Shown here piece after piece: positions 44,206 through 53,900 of a stretch of DNA of 64,000 nucleotides. The DNA comes from Allorhodopirellula heiligendammensis (GTDB lineage: Bacteria; Planctomycetota; Planctomycetia; Pirellulales; Pirellulaceae): contig NZ_SJPU01000002.1 of NCBI RefSeq assembly GCF_007860105.1, forward strand, positions 270,837 through 334,836, given 5' to 3'. Positions within the stretch are counted from its first letter, which is position 1, and each line of letters starts with the position of its first letter. The notes beneath the pieces are model-generated. The model worked only from the letters and a program-made list of their open reading frames with translations, had not been told where the DNA came from and made no database searches. Position numbers and translations under genes: made by a program.

Positions 44206-44550
44206 TTACTCGCGTTCAGGATAATCCAGCAGGCTGATCGGCTCGTCCGCTGTGGCGATCTCCCACAGCCGTCGATATGCGCCACTAACGCGGTCAGTTT
44301 GCGCAGCGACGAAACTTGCGTCGAGACCGCGTTTGTCAAATGCATCACCCACTTCAACGGGATCAAATCGCTCATCGACAATATACTGAGCCAGTACCGG
44401 GTTGCAGCGAAGATGCCGCTCGGGAGCGAGGTGTAGTTGTTCGGCATCGAGCTGGTCCAGGACATACCGCAAATACAGGTCGCTTTCGACAATCGACGAT
44501 ACCTCGGCACCGCACACTTCGCAAAGATATCCCTGATCACATTTCGCCAT
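44206..44550 (-). CDS. Small zinc-binding-like hypothetical protein
   Basis: 114 aa from the ATG at 44550 (a GTG at 44553 is adjacent). The N-terminus MAKCDQGYLCEVCG contains a C-x5-C-x2-C group, and a later HLRCNPVLAQYIVDERF segment adds His and Cys, so a small zinc site is plausible. The rest is helical and acidic. Not a family I can name. Confidence 0.65.
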   Translation of the reverse strand: MAKCDQGYLCEVCGAEVSSIVESDLYLRYVLDQLDAEQLHLAPERHLRCNPVLAQYIVDERFDPVEVGDAFDKRGLDASFVAAQTDRVSGAYRRLWEIATADEPISLLDYPERE

Positions 44551-44730
44551 CACAACTCTTTCGCATTTCGTTCCCTGCCCGCTTGGATTTCCTGACCACT
44601 ATAACCGCTCAGACATTGAGGAGATTGCCTCCCAACCGCCATCATGCAACCGCTCTTTTTTTGACTCGGGAGGATCATAGAGTAGTTTTCAACAGCGATA
44701 CTGTCGGTGCGAAATCATAGGGGGATGGAA

Positions 44731-44907
44731 ATGAATAAATTGATGGAAGGTGTCATCGATTTCCTGAAGGAGGAGGATGGGCCCACGGCAGTAGAATATG
44801 CCGTCATGCTTGCCCTCATCGCCGCTACCTGCTTGGCCGTCTTGCAAGGCGTGGACACCAGTACGGTGAGTGAAGTGAACGAGACCACGACAGGGTTGGG
44901 GAGTTGA
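44731..44907 (+). CDS. flp: Flp-type pilin precursor
   Basis: 58 aa from the ATG at 44731; ATGs at 44725 or earlier are possible. The N-terminus MNKLMEGVIDFLKEEDG is the leader. Cleavage after Gly16 leaves PTAVEYAVMLALIAATCLAVL, with the Flp hallmark Glu at +5 and Tyr at +6. It is the major subunit of a Tad/Flp adhesion pilus, inserted in the inner membrane until assembled. The prepilin peptidase gene follows two bases later. Confidence 0.87.
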   Translation: MNKLMEGVIDFLKEEDGPTAVEYAVMLALIAATCLAVLQGVDTSTVSEVNETTTGLGS

Positions 44908-44909
44908 CG

Positions 44910-45467
44910 ATGGTCGCTCTTCTACAAGGCATCGCAGATAACTGGGCGATTTGGCTGGTTACCGTCACTCTGATCACGGCGGCGGTGATCGACGGATTGA
45001 CGATGAAAGTTCCCAACTGGCTGACATTCCCCTTCATCGTCAGCGGCTGGCTGTCGTGCGCCTATCACGACGGACTGGGAGGCTTCGGTAGCAGTCTGCT
45101 GGCCACTTTGGTCAGCATGATGTTGCTGCTGCCGCTGCGAAACGTCGGCGGAATGGGCGCCGGAGACGTTAAACTCCTCGCGGGAATCGGCGCCTGGTGT
45201 GGGCTGATCGTGACGCTGAAAGCTTTTGTAGCCACCGCGATCGTGGGTGGCATCATGGCAGCAAGCATGATTTGGCTGAGCGGAAATTGGATCCGGCACT
45301 ACGCCCAAACGCTCGTAATCCTTCATGAGTGGAAAACCGTGCGTCAGCCAACCCAACTTGCTGCGTTGGCCAGACAGCGCAAATCCACAATGCTCCTACT
45401 TCCTTACGGTATCCCAATGGCCGTCGGCACGATCCTGTACTTTGGCTACGCCGACATGCTCTTGTGA
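44910..45467 (+). CDS. cpaA: Prepilin peptidase, A24 family (CpaA/TadV)
   Basis: 185 aa, polytopic. The aspartate-protease signatures are ITAAVIDGLTMKVPNWLTFP (first Asp) and GGMGAGDVKLLAGIGAW (second Asp), as in CpaA/TadV, with about five TMs. It cleaves the Flp leader at the cytoplasmic face. It starts two bases after the flp stop, so the substrate and protease are made from one transcript. A C-terminal soluble loop and final TM extend it slightly beyond minimal CpaA. Confidence 0.9.
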   Translation: MVALLQGIADNWAIWLVTVTLITAAVIDGLTMKVPNWLTFPFIVSGWLSCAYHDGLGGFGSSLLATLVSMMLLLPLRNVGGMGAGDVKLLAGIGAWCGLIVTLKAFVATAIVGGIMAASMIWLSGNWIRHYAQTLVILHEWKTVRQPTQLAALARQRKSTMLLLPYGIPMAVGTILYFGYADMLL

Positions 45468-45625
45468 AGATAGAAGGTTTAGGGGGTTTCTTTCACGAGC
45501 CGTGCACCGGATCGAGCTGACTGGGGCGGTATTCCGATGATGACAGAGAGACAACCGCTGGGTTGCGTCCGCGCGTGGACGACAGCAGCACCGGTTCACT
45601 TCGGTTACCCCGAGTAAATTCTGTC

Positions 45626-46663
45626 ATGAGCAATAAGACCGTTCCGCTCCTCATCGCTAGTGTGGGCGGCGTCCTTGCCGCAATCGGCTTAACCCGCAGT
45701 ATCCAAGCACCCTCCGGGGATCGTGCTAACGTGGCCAGCGTCGAGATCTTCGTATCGGTCAGAACGATCGATGTTTCGGAGGCGATCACGCCGGACAAAC
45801 TGCGTCTGGAAACATGGCCGGTCGATCGGATTCCGAAAGGGGCCAGTGGTAATCTCGCCGATTTTGAGGGCAAATTTGCGCGACAGCGATTCTACGATGG
45901 CGAACCGATGATGCCTGTCAAATTGATCGACGAGGTCGCTGATGCCACACCCACAATCCCGCATGGCTATCGGGTCGTCGCCGTTGAATCCAATACCCGG
46001 CGAGGCGTCGGCAGCCCCATCCGCCGAGGCGATTTAGTGGACGTCGTCGCGTATTTTTCTCAGAGTGATCGGTTTGCTGAGCCAACTGCCAAGACCGTAT
46101 TAGCAGGTGTTCGGGTTTTTGCGGTCGATGAGTTAAATCACTCTGGCACCGACCTAGTTAGTATCGATGCCCGAGCGGCATCCTCAATCTCGCTGCTGAT
46201 CCACCGGAAAGATACGCCGGCGTGGACCTGCGCCAATGAGCTCGGCTCCATTCGACTGACGCTCGCGAGTCCTGCCGAATCCGATACTCACACCGATGAT
46301 GCGGCGCCGAGCCCAGCAGCTTCCGAATTCTTAGCGTGGTTGTCCGACCAACAACCACCGCACGCCGTTGCAGGATCGGAGCTACTACAAACCGCCGCGA
46401 CTTCGTCGGTACCAACCCTTGTTTCGGTGCCTCCCCCAAGCGCACTTGCCCCACCCGCCGAAGACTCGACACCCATTGCCATACCGACACCCATCGCAAT
46501 CGCCACCAAAGAAGCCAAGCAAGGTTTCAAGATGCTCAAATTGTCTGGTGGAGTGCAGACTGAGTACTGGATTGAAGAGGGTACCGAGGTCCCTGTAATG
46601 GTGGACCAATCCAGTCTCGATGATCTCCAGCAAACCACCAGCCCCTTTTCAGACCTGTTCTGA
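45626..46663 (+). CDS. cpaB: Flp pilus assembly protein CpaB (RcpC), SAF domain
   Basis: 345 aa from the ATG at 45626. An N-terminal hydrophobic segment (VPLLIASVGGVLAAIGLT) is followed by a SAF domain (VFVSVRTIDVSEAITPDKLRLETWP) and the CpaB motif VVAVESNTRRGVGSPIRRGDLVDVVAYF. The C-terminal third is Pro/Thr/Ala-rich and ends in a short beta-like piece. CpaB is a periplasmic component that interacts with the secretin and peptidoglycan. It is the third gene of the Tad block. Confidence 0.88.
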   Translation: MSNKTVPLLIASVGGVLAAIGLTRSIQAPSGDRANVASVEIFVSVRTIDVSEAITPDKLRLETWPVDRIPKGASGNLADFEGKFARQRFYDGEPMMPVKLIDEVADATPTIPHGYRVVAVESNTRRGVGSPIRRGDLVDVVAYFSQSDRFAEPTAKTVLAGVRVFAVDELNHSGTDLVSIDARAASSISLLIHRKDTPAWTCANELGSIRLTLASPAESDTHTDDAAPSPAASEFLAWLSDQQPPHAVAGSELLQTAATSSVPTLVSVPPPSALAPPAEDSTPIAIPTPIAIATKEAKQGFKMLKLSGGVQTEYWIEEGTEVPVMVDQSSLDDLQQTTSPFSDLF

Positions 46664-46966
46664 GCAGAGCAACCTGCTTGGCAAGATTTCACAAGGGACG
46701 GGAAGCACTGTTTAACGGAAGGCACTGTCTAGCGGGAAGCACTGTCTAGCGGGAAGCATCGTTTAACGGCGGTCACTACCGCCATGGCACGACGATGATC
46801 GCTGAGCTCTCTGAGCTGCACGCGTACTCAAGGCGCGCCTTCTGCAATCTGCTCGGAGAGCTGAATCACCTCAGCGGGCTAAATATCATTCCGGCGATGC
46901 CATGTTCAGAGTAAGCAGGAAACTCAACGGGTCGGCGACGATGGCTACTCGATCCAAACGGCAAGG
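46664..46966. other. Spacer between cpaB and cpaC with tandem repeat
   Basis: About 300 bases. It contains the 17-base tandem repeat at 46699-46766. The rest shows no gene. Confidence 0.55.
46699..46766. repeat. Four tandem copies of a 17-base unit
   Basis: Units: CGGGAAGCACTGTTTAA, CGGAAGGCACTGTCTAG, CGGGAAGCACTGTCTAG and CGGGAAGCATCGTTTAA. They follow one another exactly and differ at few positions. The last copy's ATCGTTTAA also occurs at about 6848, near another repeat. The 17-base period is not a multiple of three, consistent with non-coding DNA. Confidence 0.85.
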
Positions 46967-48364
46967 ATGCCAACCATGCGAGCGAACCTCAACACACCGA
47001 ACATTCCTAAGTTAGTCACGTTCAGCGTGATGATTGTCTGGGGACTGTTCGACGCGTCTGCGACGGTGGCCCAATCGGTGTCGATGCTGGCCTCGGTCCC
47101 TGCTACCCATTCCATTGCTGCGGCTAGGGAGCACATGGAATTGACCGTCAAATCCAGCCGCATTCTGTCGTTGAACACACGCATCCCGCGTTTCCAGGTG
47201 CACGATGAGGACGTGCTCGACGCCACTCCAGTAAGCGTTCAACGCATTCAAATTTCAGCAAAGAAACCGGGCACCACGCAGATTAACGTTTGGGATACGT
47301 CAGAGCGACTCTACACCATCGACGTGAACGTCGTCGCCGACACTCGCCCGATCGATGAGCTGCTGAACTCGCACTTGCCGCTCGCCTCACTGAAGGTAAC
47401 GCCCGTCAATGCGAGTGCCATTGTGTCTGGGTACGTCACGCGCGTCGACGACGTCGATCGTGCCATCGCGATCGTCGAGCAGTTCTACGAGACGGCCATC
47501 AACAACGTTCAAGTCGCGGGCAGCTATCAAGTGCTGCTGCATACAAGAATGATGGAAATCAATCGCACAAAACTGCGGCGACTAGGGTTGAATGCGCCTT
47601 GGTGTCATTCGGCATCACCGAGCGGAGAATCCGAGCAATGCTTACGCTACGACGGTCACCTCAAGTCGTTCATTCAGGCCCTCGAGCAGCAGAACCTCGT
47701 GAAGGTCCTGGCCTCTCCGACGGTCGTCACAATGGATGGTCGGCATGCACGCTTTGCTGTCGGAGGTCGTGTTCCCACGATGCTCTCGGGTGACACAAGT
47801 CAACCGAATGTCGCATACGGCGAGTACGGAACGAGCATCGATTTTTTGCCAACGGTAATCGGCCCAGACCGAGTTCGCCTGAAAGTTCGCTCCGAGATGA
47901 GCGAACCTGACCCGCGCCACCCGGCGAACAGCGGCTCCACTGAATTACCGGCCCTGAAAACGCGATACGTGGACACGACGCTCGAGTTGCACACTGAAGA
48001 AACCGTATTGTTGGCGAGCTTACTCCAGTCACGCGATGTCTCTATCATCAAGCGCACTCCTGTTCTGGGAGCTGTTCCAGGAATCGGTGCGTTGTTTCGC
48101 CATGTCCATTGCGAGCACAACGAGATTGAATTACTGATCACGATCACTCCCGAAATCGTACCGCCCACGATGCCGGGGCAACCCTGGTGCATGCCAGTGA
48201 ACAGTGCCGCGAATGACGAACCTTCATGGGCCCCCCTGGCCGTCTCACCTAGGAACGACGCCATGATTCACCAAGATGAAAACCGCCAGACCGACGACAT
48301 TTTCTCATTCTCAGACCTGCTGTCGAGTGAACATGAGGCCGATGCGCTCAGTTCACGATGGTAA
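46967..48364 (+). CDS. cpaC: Tad/Flp pilus secretin (CpaC/RcpA)
   Basis: 465 aa. A signal peptide ending near ATVAQ is followed by the N-terminal CpaC domain (LTVKSSRILSLNTRIPRFQVHDEDVLDATPV), a BON-like segment, and a secretin domain with VKVLASPTVVTMDGRHARFAVGGRVP, YGTSIDFLPTVIG and ELLITITPEIV. It is the outer-membrane pore of the Tad pilus. The usual next genes (cpaE, cpaF, tadB, tadC) are absent: the cobalamin operon converges with a two-base gap. Confidence 0.9.
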   Translation: MPTMRANLNTPNIPKLVTFSVMIVWGLFDASATVAQSVSMLASVPATHSIAAAREHMELTVKSSRILSLNTRIPRFQVHDEDVLDATPVSVQRIQISAKKPGTTQINVWDTSERLYTIDVNVVADTRPIDELLNSHLPLASLKVTPVNASAIVSGYVTRVDDVDRAIAIVEQFYETAINNVQVAGSYQVLLHTRMMEINRTKLRRLGLNAPWCHSASPSGESEQCLRYDGHLKSFIQALEQQNLVKVLASPTVVTMDGRHARFAVGGRVPTMLSGDTSQPNVAYGEYGTSIDFLPTVIGPDRVRLKVRSEMSEPDPRHPANSGSTELPALKTRYVDTTLELHTEETVLLASLLQSRDVSIIKRTPVLGAVPGIGALFRHVHCEHNEIELLITITPEIVPPTMPGQPWCMPVNSAANDEPSWAPLAVSPRNDAMIHQDENRQTDDIFSFSDLLSSEHEADALSSRW

Positions 48365-48366
48365 CG

Positions 48367-48981
48367 TTAGAAAACACGTCGACAACGGGGAGGTAGCCAT
48401 GTGTCTGCCGCTGCACTGCGGTCGCTTAGGAGTTGGATCGCTTCTAAATTCTTGAGCATCCAGGGTTGCCATTCGCTCGCATGGAGATTGTGGCAGTAAC
48501 CGGCCAACGCCGCGATCGGCCCACTGTGACTGACCGCAATGACCTTGGTGGCGTGGTCGATTCTCCCAAGGTCGCCGAACCATTGCACTACGCGAGATTG
48601 CATCTCCGTCGTAGTCTCACCACCGGGTGGGCGGTAGTTGTCGGGATCATCGACCAACCCATTGAAGTTTTCAGGATCACTGTGGTAGACGCGATCCCAT
48701 GTTGCTCCCTGCCAATCCCCATAGTCGCGTTCACGCAGTCGATCATCTTCGATTACTCGTGCCGATGGGAAATGAACCGCGATCATTTTCGCCAAAGACG
48801 CCGTACGGCTCAGCCCGCTATGAAAAACGAAATCGGCACGCGACTGTTGACCAATCGCCGCTGCAAGGGTTTGCCCTGCGGCCTGTCCTGCGGGACTGAG
48901 GGGCACGTCCATGGCCCCATAGCAAATCGACTTCCACTGAGGTTCTACTTCACCATGGCGAATCAAAGTGACATCAAGCAC
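48367..48981 (-). CDS. cobC: Alpha-ribazole phosphatase (histidine phosphatase family)
   Basis: 204 aa with the phosphoglycerate-mutase-type motif LIRHGEVEPQWKS at the N-terminus (His nucleophile) and VIAVSHSGPIAAL in the C-terminal half. In the nucleotide-loop pathway it removes the phosphate from alpha-ribazole 5'-phosphate or adenosylcobalamin 5'-phosphate. It is the last gene of the operon and overlaps cobS by eight bases. A general histidine phosphatase is the alternative, but the position argues for the cobalamin role. Confidence 0.87.
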   Translation of the reverse strand: MLDVTLIRHGEVEPQWKSICYGAMDVPLSPAGQAAGQTLAAAIGQQSRADFVFHSGLSRTASLAKMIAVHFPSARVIEDDRLRERDYGDWQGATWDRVYHSDPENFNGLVDDPDNYRPPGGETTTEMQSRVVQWFGDLGRIDHATKVIAVSHSGPIAALAGYCHNLHASEWQPWMLKNLEAIQLLSDRSAAADTWLPPRCRRVF

Positions 48982-49795
48982 GACTGACGCCCCAGGTAGA
49001 CGCGATCAAAATTACCAACTGAACCAAGTATGCACTGCAACCCAACAAATCCCCAGTCGTTCCGCCGACTCTCGAAATGATTTTCCGCCGAAACCAGGCG
49101 AGCACCACTCCACCGGCGAGTAACCCACACACTGCGGTCAGCGGCGACAGGATGATCCACGCGGCGATACATGGAAAGCCTATGAGAGAAGCGTAGACGA
49201 GCGTACGACTCGTTTGAGTCTGCGAAATCTGTCCAGCTTGTGAATCTCGGTCGACGACAGGCTCCGTGGTCACCATCATCGCTACGATGGCAACGCGTCC
49301 CAACGCGGCTGCCGCCACGATGCTGGCCCATGCCCAAACCGGTTGGCCTGCGATCAACTCCGCAGTTGTGACGATCCGAATTCCGACACCGATAATGAGC
49401 GACAGCGTTCCATAAGTCCCCAGTCGGCTGTCCTTCATGATGGTGAGGACTTGCTCACGCGTCCAACCGCCACCCAGTGCATCCCAGGTGTCGGCAAGGG
49501 CATCTTCATGAAACGCGCCGGTCAGCCAGGCCTCGCCGCCAATAGCCAGCAGCGCGGCCACGAGTGGAGATAGCCCATACATGGCACACATTGCAACGCT
49601 GGCCGTACACAGTCCCACACAGCCACCAACCAGCGGAAAAAACACGACGGATCGGCGAAGTGCAGCATAAAATACTTCGGCGGAACCGTGCGTTACGCCG
49701 GGGACTGGAATGCGTGTCAGGAACTGCACCGCAGTGGCAAACGCAACCCACATGGAAACGGCAGACGCGTTTGCTTCGGTAGGCGATGAACTCAC
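48974..49795 (-). CDS. cobS: Adenosylcobinamide-GDP ribazoletransferase (cobalamin synthase)
   Basis: 273 aa, integral membrane. It contains AVQFLTRIPVPG at the N-terminus, FFPLVGGCVGL and GAFHEDALADTWDALGGGWTREQVLTIMKDSRLGTYG, the conserved acidic CobS motif. It joins adenosylcobinamide-GDP to alpha-ribazole (or its phosphate), the final condensation of cobalamin. It is coupled to cobT by an ATGA overlap. Confidence 0.95.
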   Translation of the reverse strand: MSSSPTEANASAVSMWVAFATAVQFLTRIPVPGVTHGSAEVFYAALRRSVVFFPLVGGCVGLCTASVAMCAMYGLSPLVAALLAIGGEAWLTGAFHEDALADTWDALGGGWTREQVLTIMKDSRLGTYGTLSLIIGVGIRIVTTAELIAGQPVWAWASIVAAAALGRVAIVAMMVTTEPVVDRDSQAGQISQTQTSRTLVYASLIGFPCIAAWIILSPLTAVCGLLAGGVVLAWFRRKIISRVGGTTGDLLGCSAYLVQLVILIASTWGVSRA

Positions 49796-50844
49796 GGCGA
49801 CTCCAGTTCAGCGAGTGTGGCCATCCCGTTGATCATCGCAGCCGCTAAGTCGACTAATGGTAACGCTGCTAGCGCCCCCGTCCCTTCGCCCAAACGGCAT
49901 CCCAAGTCCAAAACAGGTGATAACCAGAGTTGCTGCAAAGCGGCTTGATGTCCTGGCTCCGCCGAACGATGGCCTGCGATCATATTCAGCTTCGTCTGCG
50001 GGTGTATCGCGTCAGCCAACAATGCTGCGGACGTTGCGATATAACCGTCCAAAATAATGACCAACCCAAGAGCTGCCGCTCGTGCATAAAACCCAGAGAG
50101 CGCCACGATCTCCAGTCCGCCGACTTCACAGCCAATTTGCTGGGCATCAAGTGGTTCCAATGCACGCACACGGGCAATCGCATCCTCAACGACCCGTACT
50201 TTTTTTGCCAAACCAATATCGTTCAGGCCAGCACCACGTCCGACAGCATCCTGGACGTCAACACCTGCCAACAGACTCGCCAAACAACTCGCTGCGGTCG
50301 TGTTGCCGATCCCCATCTCACCGCCGATTACCAGTCGGCAGCCGTCATCGTTGGCTGCGTCCGCTCGCGCACTGCCGACCGCCCACGCGTGGTCGAACTC
50401 TTCGCCAGTCATGGCCGCAGCGAAACGCAGATTCCCTGTCCCCCGGCGTCCAGCGGCGTCAATGAACTGAACCGCCGATCCTGGAATCCGAGAAGCAGGC
50501 AACCGAGCACGCAAGCCCACATCGACGACTTCGTATTCACAATGCAAATGCTCAGCAAACACGCCGCTCGCTGTCCGCCCTGACTGCATCACCCGAGTGA
50601 CCAAACCTGTCACTTCACTTGGCCACGCCGTCACGCCTTCACTCGTCACGCCATGATCTGCCGCAAAGACGACGACGCGGCGGGGCGAGACAGATGGCGA
50701 CAACGTGCCTTGAATTGCACACAGCTTGCGAGCGATCGACTCCAGTTCACCCAAACTTCCCGGTGGTTTGCATAAACTGTCGATGCGAGCATTGATATCG
50801 TGACTTGATGGAGCCTGCATCATGCTGAATATTCTTGGTTGCAT
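49792..50844 (-). CDS. cobT: Nicotinate-nucleotide--dimethylbenzimidazole phosphoribosyltransferase
   Basis: 350 aa. Motifs: INARIDSLCKPPGSLGELE, VVVFAADHGVTSEGV, GGEMGIGNTTAAS and a C-terminal AMINGMATLAELES. It activates the lower-ligand base by transferring phosphoribose from nicotinate mononucleotide. The base (dimethylbenzimidazole) would be supplied by the BluB domain encoded a few genes upstream. It is separated from the chelatase gene by about 140 bases, in which I see no promoter or riboswitch. Confidence 0.95.
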   Translation of the reverse strand: MQPRIFSMMQAPSSHDINARIDSLCKPPGSLGELESIARKLCAIQGTLSPSVSPRRVVVFAADHGVTSEGVTAWPSEVTGLVTRVMQSGRTASGVFAEHLHCEYEVVDVGLRARLPASRIPGSAVQFIDAAGRRGTGNLRFAAAMTGEEFDHAWAVGSARADAANDDGCRLVIGGEMGIGNTTAASCLASLLAGVDVQDAVGRGAGLNDIGLAKKVRVVEDAIARVRALEPLDAQQIGCEVGGLEIVALSGFYARAAALGLVIILDGYIATSAALLADAIHPQTKLNMIAGHRSAEPGHQAALQQLWLSPVLDLGCRLGEGTGALAALPLVDLAAAMINGMATLAELESP

Positions 50845-50986
50845 GGGGAAACGTGACGCAACTCCGTTTTAGAGTGGCTAGTGCTTGCTTATCGTACGCG
50901 ATGCGTATTTCTGAGTGCCTTTAGTTTTAGGGGCCCAAGGCCCATCCGTGCAGATAGCCAATAGCGACTCCTTCGTTGAGACTCTT

Positions 50987-53900
50987 CTATCCTGTAGCAA
51001 CTCGCCTGTACTGCAAAAAAGCGCCGAGTACGAACAGAAGCATCATGACCGCGATTGTATTCACGGTCCGCCATGTCATGGACGGCGATTCATCAACGAT
51101 TTCATCCGGAGATTGTCGCTGGGGGCGTAACTCTTGTCCACGCACAAACTGGGTCGGTTGGTTTGCGGTTACTTCGTTGGCGGCTGCATCAGGCTTGGCC
51201 CCGGTCGCAACCTCTCGTTGCGCCGAGACAAACTGGGTCACAGCCTGATGGCGTTGAATTAATTCGCTCGCTTGCGTCGCATCCGCATAGGCCTCTAGCA
51301 AAGTCGCACGACTCTCGGCATCGGGTTGCCAATACCCCAAGCGAACTGCGTCGATCATACGTTCGAGTATCTGTGCCAGTGCGGCATGGTTGTCTTGCTG
51401 GAACCACTCCCGTGTCCCCAAGTTATATTTATCGTTGACGTACACATCCATCATCGAGTGCCACTGATCCTCACGAACCGTTTCAGGAGCCGTTACCTGC
51501 CAACCCCATAAAAATTTGGTGGCTTTGAGAACCTGTAGTGTTCCGCTGTATCCTTCTGCTTGCTGTGCCTTGATCCATTGCGGATGCAAGTAACGAGTCT
51601 GCATTTCCTTGGCGATCGCACCGCTGGCTGAATCCACGATCACCTCCGATTCGTCACGCAAATTCTGAACGTAGAGTTCCGGCGGCTTACGCCCCGCTGC
51701 CCTTACTGCGAGAGAAAAACCGCCGAGGTAAGCGTAGGGATCGTCGCTCGTCAGAACCCCGTACGTATTCGACGAGCGAGCCATGAATGCAGCATCGACG
51801 TTCGCGAGCTGATGGGCGAACAGTTTCGCTGCCGGCACGCCGCCGAGCCCTTCGCCATACGCGTGCCCCATCCGCTGCGTGAACAGTTCCGCCATGGCAG
51901 TGTCCCCTCCGCCTCGCGTTTGCGACTCCCACACGTCACTGGCATCGGCGGCATTGTTCAGTCCTGTTCCGTATCCGCCGGACTCGTTCGAAAACACCCT
52001 CGCGGTCGATTGTCGAACTGCGTCCGTCACGGCAACCCCACTTTCCTCCAGTGTTCGACGTAGCCGCTCGGTGTGCCGAGCAACGTAATTGACCGAGTCA
52101 CTCGGCGTCTCGTCAGCGGATGCTTCGAGAGCCGCGACCGCTACCACAGCTTCATCAATCCATTTCATCAAATGCGGAAACTGATCGCGATAGGAACCTG
52201 TCACACTCATCAAGACATCAAGTCGAGGCCGACCTAGTTGAGATGCTGGGACGATGTCGAATCCGGTCATCCGGCCGGATCCATTCCAGCGTGGACGAAC
52301 GCCCAGCGCGTGCATGATTTGAGCCTCCATCACACCGTGATGTCGCATCGCTTCTCCAGCCCACATGGTGAAAGCAATCTGTTGGGGATACTCGCCATCG
52401 TGTTTATGGCGGTAGCTTTCGATCCAATCATCCAACACGCCCACACCAATCTGCCACGCCTGTGTGGTAGGAACTCGGGACGGATCAAAACCATACAAAT
52501 TTCGTCCCGTCGGTAGACTCTCTGGGTTGCGAACCGGATCACCGCCGTAGCTCGACGGCACATGTTGGCCATCGAGTGCGGCAAGTAACGATTCGATCTC
52601 GTTGTTTTGAGCCAGCACCGTATCGAGTCGCTGGGCTTCATGGGCTAGTTCTAATAATTCGGCTGGGTCGAGTGTCTTTTCCGCCGCTCGGTTCGGCACC
52701 GACGTGTAGGCACTGGAGTCTAACCGGTCGATCGCACGTAAATCCAATCGACTGGCCGCTTCGGGATCCTGCAACGCCAATCGAAGCCACCGGCCGGGCC
52801 GCGAATTGGTGACTTGTTCTGCATCGATCAGGAACACTTCATCAATGTCTTCGCCCAACGCATCAATCAAGCGTTTTCGCAGCATTTGCATCACCATGCC
52901 AAAACGACGCTGCGGATCGGGGACATCGCCCAACACTGCTAGCCCTTGTGGTTGTGCTGATTGAGCGATGTCGTCCAAGTACGGATGCAATACTTCCATG
53001 AAGGCTGGAAAGTCGCCACCAATTTGCTCGGGCGACCATTCCAGGTCTCTATCCAAATGGTGTTCGACGAACAACTCAATAAGTTGCCTTTCCAACTGAT
53101 TGCGTACCGGACCGGGGGCCACGGTTTCCCAATCGTGCATCAGCACGTGCATCTCATGCAGTCCCGGACGAAAACCGGCAGGCGAGAACATCGGTGTCAG
53201 ATGACTGATCATCGTCGCCCGCCCGCGACGCTTAGCGGTTGTCGCCTCGCCCAAGTTGTCCATGATGTAGGGGTAGAAGTTTGGAATCGATCCGAGCGCC
53301 AGCGACGGATCGTCGTCAACGGAAAGTGCTCGCTGTTTACCAGGTGCCCATTCGAGCGTGCCGTGGGTGCCGAAGTGGACGACTGCGTGGGCCTGCCAAT
53401 GACTACGTAGATACAGGTAGGTCGCCAAGTAGGTATGACTCAGCGGGACCGACGAAGTATGATTGATGCGTTTGACTCGCACCTCCGTCTCGGTCGCCGA
53501 GGTGATTTCAAATCGCAGCGGTTGGGGCATGATACAAACGTTGCCAACCTGGAGGCGCGGGATCACAAATCCGAAATCGTCCTCGATTTGTACCGCACTG
53601 GCGGAGGGCGGTCCCCAATAGTCTTCAATTCTCTGTTGCGTCGCAACAGGCAATTGATCGAACCACGCTTGGTAGACGCCAAGCGGTAGCAACTCGGCGC
53701 TGCCTTCGGCGTGCTGCGCGACCAATCGCGCAGGATCATAGACCGAACGTAGGCAGGACTGGATCTCAGACGTGATCACGGACTCATCCAACCCTTCGGT
53801 TTCGTAGCCGCCGAGCTTCATCGCCTGGAGAACATTCGCCAGACTCCTGGGAACGTTCAAAAAAGAGGCCCCAAAGTTAGTTTCGCCCTGCGGGTAGTTG

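Noticed and set aside
50845-50986. Possible cobalamin riboswitch between cobN and cobT
   Set aside because: Only about 140 bases, and I could not find a B12-box-like segment or the expected helices.
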